Assembly: GCA_026387265.1 (NCBI GenBank)
Contig: JAPLLZ010000033.1
Location: 1-46,808 of the forward strand
Source of the DNA: Candidatus Omnitrophota bacterium
GTDB lineage: Bacteria > Omnitrophota > Gorgyraeia > Gygaellales > Profunditerraquicolaceae
Length of the DNA: 46,808 nucleotides
Reading direction: 5' to 3'
Shown: one piece after another, positions 1-8,825 of the stretch
Numbering within the stretch: the first letter of the stretch is position 1
How the letters are laid out: each line of letters opens with the position of its first letter
The notes under the pieces: generated by a model
The model's input: the letters and a program-made list of their open reading frames with translations, nothing else
Databases searched by the model: none
Told to the model about the DNA's origin: nothing
Program-made: the position numbers and the translations under genes

Positions 1-1237
<1,237 letters not shown>

Positions 1238-1334
1238 AATCTTAAATTATACCTTTCTTCTGAAACTACTATTATCCACAGCATAAATTTATATTTTTAT
1301 ATTATCATGATTTAAAACCGGGTCAAGGTTATAG

Positions 1335-1363
1335 TTGACAATGCTTTTGGGGAATGTTATATT
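1335..1363 (+). promoter_or_regulatory. Sigma70-type promoter for the tRNA genes
   Basis: TTGACA at 1335-1340, a 17-bp spacer and TATATT at 1358-1363 give a near-consensus sigma70 promoter. The expected start near 1370 is about 20 bp before tRNA-Ala at 1390, as expected for a stable-RNA operon. Seen directly in sequence; activity is inferred. Confidence 0.82.
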
Positions 1364-1389
1364 TAAAGCACAAATTTAGGGCAATTCTT

Positions 1390-1462
1390 GGGGCTGTAGC
1401 TCAGCTGGGAGAGCACTTGCATGGCATGCAAGGGGTCAGGAGTTCAATCCTCCTCAGCTCCA
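1390..1462 (+). tRNA. tRNA-Ala (anticodon GGC)
   Basis: Full cloverleaf read by eye: acceptor GGGGCTG pairs with CAGCTCC, including the G3-U70 wobble that is the alanine identity element; D arm around GCTCAGCTGGGAGAGC; anticodon stem CTTGC/GCAAG with loop ATGGCAT, giving anticodon GGC; T arm AGGAG/CTCCT with loop TTCAATC. Discriminator A at 1462; CCA is not encoded (CAT follows). The last 19 nt, starting in the T loop and including one base past the discriminator, recur 105 bp downstream. Confidence 0.95.
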
Positions 1463-1484
1463 CATTAATTTTTTTTGAATAAAC

Positions 1485-1570
1485 GGAGCTAATATAGATT
1501 AGGAGTTTCCGCCACAAATCGTGGCGGATCCGCCAAGTAGTTTGGCGGACAATCCTCCTCAGCTCCACCA
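1485..1570 (+). repeat. Duplicated tRNA-Ala 3' end interrupted by a tandem double hairpin
   Basis: CAATCCTCCTCAGCTCCAC at 1550-1568 is an exact 19-nt copy of the tRNA-Ala 3' end (1445-1463), here followed by CA so that an ACCA end is encoded. Upstream, AGGAGTT (1501-1507) matches the 5' side of the T arm and GGAGCT (1485-1490) can pair with AGCTCC (1561-1566). Between AGGAGTT and CAATCC lie two back-to-back hairpins at 1508-1549: TCCGCCAC-5 nt-GTGGCGGA and TCCGCCAA-5 nt-TTGGCGGA. The region therefore looks like an acceptor/T-arm minihelix with a 42-nt double hairpin set into its T loop. No anticodon arm is present, so it is not a functional elongator tRNA. Confidence 0.75.
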
Positions 1571-1629
1571 AATTTTTACGACAAGCAAAATATCTGATTA
1601 TCACACCAATAATTTTGTATTCAAAATTT

Positions 1630-1712
1630 GCCGAAGTGGTGGAATGGCATACACGTCGGTCTCAAAAACCGATAAGGGCAACCTTGTAAGGGTTCAACTC
1701 CCTTCTTCGGCA
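1630..1712 (+). tRNA. tRNA-Leu (anticodon CAA)
   Basis: Type II tRNA with long variable arm. Acceptor GCCGAAG pairs with CTTCGGC (1705-1711), discriminator A at 1712. Anticodon stem TCGGT/ACCGA encloses CTCAAAA, anticodon CAA. Variable arm GGGCAACCTT; T loop TTCAACT. Not CCA-encoded; a run of six T follows and may help end the transcript. Likely cotranscribed with tRNA-Ala. Confidence 0.95.
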
Positions 1713-1767
1713 TTTTTTCTACCCAATCGATCCTTAAAGCTCTAGGTTAAAGCTAAGTCCGCTCATT

Positions 1768-3966
1768 TTACTGTTTATTGAATACTTCTTTTAAAATTGT
1801 TTTGGCAATATTCCCGGCTAGAATCCGGTTACCTTTATCTGTACAGTGGCCGAAATCTCCAGCAAACATATCTGTAAAATACATTCCCGAGCCATCCCGT
1901 TTAACCAGATCTTTAAATATTTTTTCATTATCCACAAAAATAATTCCTTGATTATCACTTCCAAATATATTCTTTAACAGCTCCAGATTACGCATAGGAT
2001 ACTGCACACAGACCAATCTTATCCCTTTTTTATCTAAAATTGCTTTAAGTTTACGGTAATTATTCACGGTAACCGTAGAATAATATTCCGACCTGATCAT
2101 GTTTGCCTTTTGGGCATATTTTTCTGCCAATGCTGATTTACCCGTCTCTACGTATAATGTAGACATTGCTCCGGACACCAGGTCGTTTTTGGGGTTTATC
2201 TCTAAAGCTTTCTTAAACAAATCTTGAGCCTGGGCAAGCTTACCTTGTTCTTGATAAATCCAACCTAAACCAACGCATGCCCGGTCGTTTTTAGGGTTTA
2301 TCTTTATCGCTTGTTTAAAAGCCTCTTCGGCTTGAGCAGGTTTATTTTGTTTCCGATAAAACCATCCTAAATCCACATAAGGATGGTCATTTTGAGAGTC
2401 TGATTTTGTGCTTTGCTTAAGTAATGCCTCCGCTTCGGGAATCTTGCCTTGACCCTGATAAAGCCAATGCAAATCAATAGCCGCCTGGGAATTTTTGGGA
2501 TTTAGACCTACAGCTTTCTTATAAAATTCTTCAGCCTGGGCAAGCTTACCTTGTTCTTGATAGAAATGTCCTAATTCATAGTAGGCGCGGTCATTTTCAG
2601 GGACTAATACGATCACTTGTTTAAAAGCCTCTTCAGCCTGAGCAAATTTACCCTGCTCTTTGTATAGCTTACTTAATTCAAAATAAGAGCGGTCAATTTT
2701 AGGAGCTAATTTTATAACTTGTTTAAAAGCCTCTTCAGCCTGAGCAAATTTACCCTGCTCTTTGTATAGCTTACCTAATTCAAAATAAGAGCGGTCAGCT
2801 TTAGGAGCTAATTCCCTAGCCTTGTTGAGCAAAGCTTCCACCTTAGAAAGTTTCCCCTGCTCCCGATAAATACGGCCCAATTCAAAGTTGGCGCGGTCAT
2901 TTTCAGGGGCTAATGCAAGAGCTTTTTTAAAAACCTCTTCGGCTTGAGCGGGTTTTCCCTGCTCCCGGTATAGATTACCTAATTCAAAATAAGCGCCTTC
3001 ATTTTGAGGATTTAGGTCTATGGATTTATAGAAAGAATCTTCGGCTTGAGCAAATTCCCCCTGATGTTGATATAAAAGCCCTAACTCAATATACACATAT
3101 TCGTTTTGAGGATTAAGCTCTATAGCTCTATTAAAAAAAGACTCAGCTTCAGAAAGTTTCCCCTGCTCCCGATAAATACGGCCCAATTCAAAGTTGGCGT
3201 GATCACTCTCAGGAACTAATGCGATCGCTTTTTTAAAAACCTCTTCGGCTTGAGCGGGTTTTCCCTGCTCCCGGTATAGATTACCTAATTCAAAATAAGC
3301 GCCTTCATTTTGAGGATTTAGGTCTATGGATTTTCTAAGAGCATCTTCGGTGGAAATTGATTCAGCATAAACCGGCCTTAACCCTATACTTAAAAGATAC
3401 GCTTGAACTTCTCGGGTTAGCTGTTTTTCTGCCTTAGTTTTAGAAGCTCCTATTTCCTTAGCTTTATTAAGAATATGCAGCCAGAGGAGCCGGGTTAATT
3501 TATAAGTCCTAAGGGAACTAAGAAAAAGTATTGCTTTTGAATTAGTGATGGCCATATAGGGAGTATTCTCTCCTGCGTCATTTATCCCCATCATTACCAC
3601 TACCATATCCGGCTGATATTTGGTAAGATTAAAATCAATTTGCTCTAAAAGTTCCTTGGTCGTAGCCCCCTTAACCCCCTTGTCAATTACGCTAAATTTT
3701 ATGCTTGATCTATATTGAGTTAGCGCATCCTCCAGAAAAACAGGATACCCTCCTGCCGTAGTAGACTCACCCACGCATAGAATACGGTAAGCGCCTTTTT
3801 GTTTGATTGATTGCAGATTACGCTGCTCTTGGATAGATAACATGACAAATCCACCCAAGCGCAAGCTGATTTCCAACAGCACTAGAAACAAAAATACCCC
3901 GAATAATATCAGGGCTATTTTTCTTCTACAGGTAATTTTAGGCTGGGATAATTTTTTCTTTTTCAT
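1768..3966 (-). CDS. Membrane-anchored SGNH hydrolase with about 12 inserted TPRs
   Basis: A 732-residue protein with an N-terminal membrane segment (residues about 17-37) and a split SGNH/GDSL esterase fold. Block I is ILCVGESTTAGG (nucleophile Ser68), the Gly of block II is near 100, GIND (127-130) is block III, and the catalytic Asp/His pair is DFGH at 704-707 near the C-terminus. Between GxND and the Asp-His block sits a TPR array, about residues 214-630, with units such as EGAYFELGNLYREQGK. The fold predicts periplasmic/extracytoplasmic ester hydrolysis, perhaps O-deacylation of a glycan; TPRs would bind a partner. Units 1-2 and 4-5 are nearly identical at DNA level (306-bp offset), so the array has expanded recently. 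The smaller SGNH lipoprotein gene lies just upstream. Substrate unknown. Confidence 0.85.
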   Translation of the reverse strand: MKKKKLSQPKITCRRKIALILFGVFLFLVLLEISLRLGGFVMLSIQEQRNLQSIKQKGAYRILCVGESTTAGGYPVFLEDALTQYRSSIKFSVIDKGVKGATTKELLEQIDFNLTKYQPDMVVVMMGINDAGENTPYMAITNSKAILFLSSLRTYKLTRLLWLHILNKAKEIGASKTKAEKQLTREVQAYLLSIGLRPVYAESISTEDALRKSIDLNPQNEGAYFELGNLYREQGKPAQAEEVFKKAIALVPESDHANFELGRIYREQGKLSEAESFFNRAIELNPQNEYVYIELGLLYQHQGEFAQAEDSFYKSIDLNPQNEGAYFELGNLYREQGKPAQAEEVFKKALALAPENDRANFELGRIYREQGKLSKVEALLNKARELAPKADRSYFELGKLYKEQGKFAQAEEAFKQVIKLAPKIDRSYFELSKLYKEQGKFAQAEEAFKQVIVLVPENDRAYYELGHFYQEQGKLAQAEEFYKKAVGLNPKNSQAAIDLHWLYQGQGKIPEAEALLKQSTKSDSQNDHPYVDLGWFYRKQNKPAQAEEAFKQAIKINPKNDRACVGLGWIYQEQGKLAQAQDLFKKALEINPKNDLVSGAMSTLYVETGKSALAEKYAQKANMIRSEYYSTVTVNNYRKLKAILDKKGIRLVCVQYPMRNLELLKNIFGSDNQGIIFVDNEKIFKDLVKRDGSGMYFTDMFAGDFGHCTDKGNRILAGNIAKTILKEVFNKQ

Positions 3967-4035
3967 AAAAATTAGTTTTGCATTCCCCCTATAAAGTAAC
4001 GGCCTTTTTTATTATACTACTTTTTTTACTTACTG

Positions 4036-4638
4036 CTATTTAATATACTCAAAGATTGCCAGGTAAATACGTTTAGCAATCACCTGATAACCACGGGCGT
4101 TAGGATGGAAAAAATCGCTTTTCATCGCCGGGTTAGTAATAATTTTATTTAACAGGACCGGAACAAATATCGCTTTTTTCTGCGTCGCTAATTTCTTAAA
4201 CTCCCGCCGATACTCCCGAAAAAAAACTCCCGCGCTGATATCTACTAAAGCTACCATCGCCCCCTTGGCCTGAATACGGTCAATAATCTCTGCTAAATTC
4301 CTCACCGTGTCTGCCCGGGGAACTTTTTTAAGGAAATCATTCCCGCAGAATTCTACAATCACTAAGCGCGGATCTTTATCTAAAACATCTCCTTCCAGGC
4401 GTTCTAAGGCCTCAAAGGTAGTATCTCCATCTACCCCGGCATTAATCACGGGTAAATTTACTAATTTCCCCAGGGCTGTAGGGTAATCTTCTCCCTGATT
4501 AGCTCCATAGCCGAAAGTAATGCTATCTCCAAAACAAATAATGTTGGCTCCTTTAGCATTAACATTACGAATTTCCGGTTTTGCGCAACCGCATAAACAA
4601 ATTAATAAAACAACGAAAATAAACTTAAATTTTTTCAT
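4036..4638 (-). CDS. SGNH/GDSL-family esterase lipoprotein
   Basis: A 200-residue secreted lipoprotein: short basic N-terminus, hydrophobic stretch and lipobox LCGC, predicting lipidation at Cys17 or nearby. The mature part is a compact TesA-like SGNH hydrolase: IICFGDSITFGYG carries the nucleophile Ser, INAGVDGDTT the block II Gly, EFCGNDF the block III Asn, and DFFHPNARGY the catalytic Asp and His. All four blocks are intact, so it should be active, probably on esters in the periplasm or at the outer membrane. The start overlaps the end of rlmN by 14 nt, indicating translational coupling, though no functional link is obvious. Confidence 0.9.
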   Translation of the reverse strand: MKKFKFIFVVLLICLCGCAKPEIRNVNAKGANIICFGDSITFGYGANQGEDYPTALGKLVNLPVINAGVDGDTTFEALERLEGDVLDKDPRLVIVEFCGNDFLKKVPRADTVRNLAEIIDRIQAKGAMVALVDISAGVFFREYRREFKKLATQKKAIFVPVLLNKIITNPAMKSDFFHPNARGYQVIAKRIYLAIFEYIK

Positions 4639-5692
4639 ATTTTAACCGGAGCTGGCCACAAGCCGCGTCAATATCTTGCCCTCGCTCACGCCTTAACGTT
4701 ACATTCAGCCCTGACTTAATTAAATATTGCTTAAAATAATCTATCTGCGCATCATCCGGAGGAAAAATTTTCGATTCCGCTACGCAATTTGCGGGGATTA
4801 GATTAACCTTGGCCAGCCTTAAATCCTTTAATAGTTTAACTAAATTCCCCGCTGCAACAGCATCGGCGTTAACTCCCTTAATTAAGATGTATTCAAAGGT
4901 AATCTGCCGGTTAGTTTTAGTAATATACTCCTGACAGCATTTAATTAATGTTGCCAGAGGATATTTATTATTTACCGGCATAAGTTGGTTGCGTAATTTA
5001 TCCACCGCAGCATGCAAAGATATGGAAAGTTCTACCTGCAAATCCTCCTGAGCCAGTTTTTTAATTCCAGGGATAATCCCGCAGGTAGAAATAGTAATTC
5101 TTCTTGCTCCGACATTAAAAGCATCCGGAGAATTAATAATCCTAATTGCTTTGAGCAGATGATCATAATTATCCAAAGGCTCACCGGTGCCCATAAACAC
5201 AATATGGGTAAGATTGCCTATGGAAGTATTATTTTTTAGGTAAAGCACTTCATCTAAAATTTCACCGGCTGAAAGATTGCGCTTAAATCCTTTTTGCCCG
5301 CTGGCACAAAAACTACAGCCAAATTTACAACCAGCCTGCGAGGAAATACATCCCGTAGTTGAGTGCAGGCGGTTGGCAGTTTTTCCGGTGCTTGCCCGCT
5401 TGACCATAGGAATATTCACTGCTTCTACCAAATTTTTATCTGCTAATTCGAAAAGGAACTTGGTTGTCCCGTCGCTGGATTTCTGCGTATCTGCCAGATG
5501 TAAACTTAAGATCAGGTATTCTTTAGCCAATAACCCCCTTAAAGAAATAGGCAGATTACTCATCTGGCTAAATTCATAAACACCTTTCTGGTAAATCCAA
5601 TTAAATATACCGCGGGCATGATATTTCGGACTACCCCAGGAGAGTAATTTGTCTTCCAGTGTTTTTAGGTTTAATTCTTTGATATCCTGCAT
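4625..5692 (-). CDS. rlmN: 23S rRNA A2503 / tRNA A37 C2-methyltransferase RlmN
   Basis: Radical SAM RNA methyltransferase making m2A at 23S rRNA position 2503 and tRNA A37, using two SAM molecules and releasing 5'-deoxyadenosine. The 355-residue length is normal. The [4Fe-4S] motif GCKFGCSFC gives Cys122/126/129; the conserved CISSQ segment with Cys near 114 precedes it, and the C-terminal catalytic Cys lies in AACGQL, about residue 345. GTGEPLDNYD is the usual SAM-binding GGE-like motif. It follows the acyl-CoA ligase gene by 10 nt on the same strand and overlaps the SGNH lipoprotein gene downstream. Confidence 0.96.
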   Translation of the reverse strand: MQDIKELNLKTLEDKLLSWGSPKYHARGIFNWIYQKGVYEFSQMSNLPISLRGLLAKEYLILSLHLADTQKSSDGTTKFLFELADKNLVEAVNIPMVKRASTGKTANRLHSTTGCISSQAGCKFGCSFCASGQKGFKRNLSAGEILDEVLYLKNNTSIGNLTHIVFMGTGEPLDNYDHLLKAIRIINSPDAFNVGARRITISTCGIIPGIKKLAQEDLQVELSISLHAAVDKLRNQLMPVNNKYPLATLIKCCQEYITKTNRQITFEYILIKGVNADAVAAGNLVKLLKDLRLAKVNLIPANCVAESKIFPPDDAQIDYFKQYLIKSGLNVTLRRERGQDIDAACGQLRLKYEKI

Positions 5693-5702
5693 CTATAACA
5701 AC

Positions 5703-7205
5703 CTATCTTCTTAGTTGCTCTTTATCAATTTTACCGGCGCGGTTTTTAGGAAGCGTGGAACAAAACTCAAAATAATGCGGAATCTTAAAGTGCGCCAGGT
5801 GCTGGCGTAAAAAATAACGCAAATCTTCTACAGAAATATTTTTACCTTCTTTCATTACCACAAAGGCCTTGGGCACTTCTCCTCTTAATTTATCGACTAT
5901 TCCCACTACCGCCGTCTCAGCAATATCCGGATGTTTTTGCAAGCTGGCTTCTACCTCCGGCTCAAAAACAATTTCGCCGCCAACTTTAATCATTTCTTTT
6001 TTCCTGCCGACAATATAAAGAAATCCCTGCGCGTCAAACCTGCCTAAATCTCCGGTATAAAACCAACCATCACGAATTGACGCCTGGGTCAAAGCCTCAT
6101 CCTTAAAATACCCGGCGGTCACCACCCAGCTTTTTACGGCTACTTCGCCAACTGCACCCACAGGCAATTCCTCTGCGGAATCAGAAAATACCTTTACTTG
6201 AATCCAGGGAGCCGGACGACCAACACTTTCAATATTTTTTGACCCCATCGGTAAAACTACAGTCGGAGCATTAGTCTCCGTCAACCCCCAACCATTTAAT
6301 AAACAGGCCTGCGGGCAGAATTGCGCAAACCTGCGTAAGGCCTCCGGAGAATTTGATGCGCCAAAAGTAACAATCCAACGCAAGCTGGATAAATCAAATG
6401 TCTCAAATTCTTTCAGCTGTAAAAGCGCATAATACATCGAGGGAACAATCCAGAAAAAATTAACTTTATAATTCTGGATATTCCTTAAAAAATCCAGCGG
6501 CATGAACCGCTCCATCAACACCAGGGTTAAACCAAAAGTAATCGTGTTCTGGATATAAATTAAGCCTCCTGAATGTGAAAATGGTAAAGCGCATAACGCT
6601 GTATCCTTGGGCCCCAAATCAGAATTTACAAAAAAAGACATGGATTTCGGCGGAGCATCCAGTTGAGCGAAACTAATCAAAACCCCCTTGGGCTTACCAG
6701 TTGTCCCTGAAGTATAAAAAATTATGGCGCAGTCATCTTCCTTAATCTGAACCTGAACCGGCTGGCTTGTTTGCGCAGCTAACAGCTCTTCAAAACTTAA
6801 AGCATGTTCATCTTTTGACTGACAGGAAATAATATTTTTTAATAAAGGAAGTTTAGCTTTAAGTGTGGCAAACGAAATATTCGCTTTATGCTTGGTAACC
6901 AGAATTTTTGCTTCAGAATGGCTCAAGCAGGAAAGTATCTCATCTTCCGTAAGCATGAAATCTAAAGGCACGCTGCAGGCACCAATTGACCAGGTGGCCA
7001 GGTAACTTACAATATATTCCGGCCAATTAGGAAGATAGATGGCTACTTTATCGCCAGGCTGCACTCCCAACTTAAGCAATGCCTGGCTAAAAGCAAAAAC
7101 TTTATCTTTTAATTGTACAAAGGAAATTTGATCCTGACGAAAAATAACCGCGGGTTTCTGCGTATACTTTTTGGCACACTCTTCTAGGACTTTAACAACA
7201 TTCAC
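5703..7205 (-). CDS. ANL-superfamily acyl-CoA ligase (AMP-forming)
   Basis: Adenylates a carboxylate with ATP and transfers it to CoA. The P-loop-like motif FYTSGTTGKPKG, the NGWGLTET region, YTGDLGRFD hinge aspartate and C-terminal catalytic lysine in NRAGKIDK are all present. I place the start at a GTG at 7205 (VNVVKVLEEC...), preceded by AAGAAGG, giving 500 residues; the ORF-track extension to 7271 only translates a palindromic repeat. It is the last gene of the phosphorylase-isomerase-aldolase-ALDH series. In that context it could activate the acid made by the aldehyde dehydrogenase, or load an acyl unit for the polyketide pathway. Substrate cannot be read from sequence. Confidence 0.88.
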   Translation of the reverse strand: MNVVKVLEECAKKYTQKPAVIFRQDQISFVQLKDKVFAFSQALLKLGVQPGDKVAIYLPNWPEYIVSYLATWSIGACSVPLDFMLTEDEILSCLSHSEAKILVTKHKANISFATLKAKLPLLKNIISCQSKDEHALSFEELLAAQTSQPVQVQIKEDDCAIIFYTSGTTGKPKGVLISFAQLDAPPKSMSFFVNSDLGPKDTALCALPFSHSGGLIYIQNTITFGLTLVLMERFMPLDFLRNIQNYKVNFFWIVPSMYYALLQLKEFETFDLSSLRWIVTFGASNSPEALRRFAQFCPQACLLNGWGLTETNAPTVVLPMGSKNIESVGRPAPWIQVKVFSDSAEELPVGAVGEVAVKSWVVTAGYFKDEALTQASIRDGWFYTGDLGRFDAQGFLYIVGRKKEMIKVGGEIVFEPEVEASLQKHPDIAETAVVGIVDKLRGEVPKAFVVMKEGKNISVEDLRYFLRQHLAHFKIPHYFEFCSTLPKNRAGKIDKEQLRR

Positions 7206-7231
7206 TCCGCACCTTCTTGTGTACGAACACA

Positions 7232-7263
7232 ACACCCGCGCAATACCAGTCTGCGCGGGGTGT
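7232..7263. repeat. Palindromic element, ACACC-GCGCAATACC family, copy 1
   Basis: ACACCCGCGCA, a 9-nt loop beginning ATACC, then TGCGCGGGGTGT: an 11-bp stem with one bulge. The same layout recurs at 18609-18640 and, degenerate, at 15665-15720. It lies just upstream of the ligase start. Confidence 0.7.
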
Positions 7264-7283
7264 CTATTCAATTGTTTTGTTCA

Positions 7284-8771
7284 TCAGAATCCATACCAAT
7301 AGTTAACCAATGGCTTACCTTCTTCAGACTGATCGATAATCATACTCTTAATGCGGACATATTCCAGAAAACCTTCTTTTCCTAGCTCTTTGCCAAAACC
7401 GCTCTGTTTAAACCCCCCGTATGGCAATTCGTTATAAAACATGCCATAAGTATTAATCCAGACTGTCCCGGCATTTAACTTTCCGGCTAGCTCTTGCGCT
7501 AAATATAGGTCTTTGGTCCAAATGCAGGCGGCCAAACCAAAATCTACGCTATTGGCTAAATTTGTCGCTTCATCGGAACCGGAAAATTTATGAATCAATA
7601 CTACCGGCCCAAAAACCTCTTCTCTGAATATATGCGAATGCACTCCGACGTCTACTAATACAGTCGGCTCAAAAAAATAACCGTTTTTTAGTTCCGCATT
7701 TTCCGGAATTTTACCGCCACAAACTACCTTGCCGCCTTCTGCTTTTGCTTTTTCAATATAGGCAATTACCTTTTTACGCTGGGCATCACTGATTAACGGG
7801 CCCATCTGCGTTTCGTGGTTATCCGCCAAACCTAATTTCAGGCGCTTAGCTTTCTGCACAAAACTTTCCAGAAAACTATCGTAAATTCCCTCCTGGACAA
7901 AAATCCGAGACATCGCTGTACACATCTGCCCTTGATTAAGAAAAATGGAGGTCAAAGAACTATTTACCGCTACATCCAAATCCACATCATTAAAGATTAA
8001 ACTAGCAGATTTACCTCCCAACTCCATGGTCATTTTCTTTACATTTTTGGAAGAATACTGCAGAATTTGCTTTCCTATCTCGGTACTACCGGTAAAAGAA
8101 ATCATATCCACCCGCTTATCTTCGCAAAGCGCCTGGCCAATCTTGGCTCCACTACCATTAATCACATTAAATACTCCTGCCGGCAGCCCGGTAGTATGGA
8201 TAATCTTGGCCAGCTCTAAAACCGTCAGCGGCGTCAGGCTGGAAGGTTTTAAAATAATGGTATTGCCTGCGGCTAAAGCGGAAGCTAATTTCCAACAGGC
8301 AATTAAAAGCGGGTAATTCCAGGGAACAATCAAAGCTACTACCCCCATCGGCTCGCGGAGTATCTTGCCTTTTGCCTCCTCAGATACGCTTAGTTCTTCA
8401 CTATTCAAATAATCAATAAAATTATTGGCGATAAATTCAAATGTTTTAGCGCTGGAAGGAATATCCATAAAGGTTGTCTCTTTAATCGTCTTACCGGTAT
8501 TTTGCATTTCCAGAGATGCCAGTAACTGCGCATTATCCAAAATTCCCTGGGCAATCCGGAAGATAAAATCTTTACGCTCAACTAAAGAAAATTGCGGCCA
8601 GGATCCCTGGTCAAAAGCATTCCGGGCGCTGGATAAAGCCAGCTCCAACTCGGTTGGCGAAGCTAATGAAACTTCCGCAATTACTTTACCGGTTGAAGGA
8701 TTAATAATATTCTGCTTCTCCAGCGTTTCCATAAATTGACCATTAATATAAAGCGGATATTTAGAAATCAT
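7284..8771 (-). CDS. NAD(P)-dependent aldehyde dehydrogenase
   Basis: Oxidises an aldehyde to its acid. Family motifs are intact: PWNYPLLIACWKLASALAAG and ILKPSS for the nucleotide fold, FTGSTEIGK, general-base Glu in MELGGKSA, nucleophile Cys in NQGQMCTAMSR, and the C-terminal YGGFKQSGFGKE. With ATG at 8771 (GGAGGA just upstream) the protein has 495 residues; the seven extra residues in the ORF track are read through a hairpin. It resembles the betaine-aldehyde/general ALDH type rather than CoA-acylating ALDH. Placed after the class II aldolase, it is well positioned to oxidise the aldolase's aldehyde product (acetaldehyde, glycolaldehyde or methylthioacetaldehyde). Specificity is inferred. 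Confidence 0.93.
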   Translation of the reverse strand: MISKYPLYINGQFMETLEKQNIINPSTGKVIAEVSLASPTELELALSSARNAFDQGSWPQFSLVERKDFIFRIAQGILDNAQLLASLEMQNTGKTIKETTFMDIPSSAKTFEFIANNFIDYLNSEELSVSEEAKGKILREPMGVVALIVPWNYPLLIACWKLASALAAGNTIILKPSSLTPLTVLELAKIIHTTGLPAGVFNVINGSGAKIGQALCEDKRVDMISFTGSTEIGKQILQYSSKNVKKMTMELGGKSASLIFNDVDLDVAVNSSLTSIFLNQGQMCTAMSRIFVQEGIYDSFLESFVQKAKRLKLGLADNHETQMGPLISDAQRKKVIAYIEKAKAEGGKVVCGGKIPENAELKNGYFFEPTVLVDVGVHSHIFREEVFGPVVLIHKFSGSDEATNLANSVDFGLAACIWTKDLYLAQELAGKLNAGTVWINTYGMFYNELPYGGFKQSGFGKELGKEGFLEYVRIKSMIIDQSEEGKPLVNYWYGF

Positions 8772-8773
8772 CT

Positions 8774-8816
8774 GTCCTCCTTCGCCCGCCATAAATCGTG
8801 GCTGGCTGCGGAGGAT
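8774..8816 (-). promoter_or_regulatory. Hairpin that pairs the ALDH Shine-Dalgarno
   Basis: In the mRNA, TCCTCC (from about 8815) can pair with the GGAGGA ribosome-binding site just before the ALDH ATG, with an inner stem GCCAC-GATTTAT-GGCGGG-like. The hairpin resembles the TCCGCCACAAATCGTGGCGGA element near tRNA-Ala. It may be a mobile palindrome that donated the RBS, or a translational control hairpin. Confidence 0.5.
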
Positions 8817-8825
8817 TTCGCTAGT

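Noticed and set aside
1390-1570. Prophage or integrative element attachment site at tRNA-Ala
   Set aside because: The 19-nt direct repeat fits an att core, but only about 85 bp lie between and there is no integrase or phage gene in the window.
1401-1745. ORFs 1401..1604 (-) and 1521..1745 (+)
   Set aside because: They run across the tRNA genes and the repeat between them; no family resemblance.
2200-3340. CRISPR-like or tandem DNA repeat array
   Set aside because: The 102-bp periodicity is the 34-residue TPR unit within one ORF.
7206-7271. N-terminal extension of the acyl-CoA ligase ORF
   Set aside because: It translates a palindromic repeat (RHPAQTGIARV...). A GTG at 7205 with AAGAAGG gives the usual family start.
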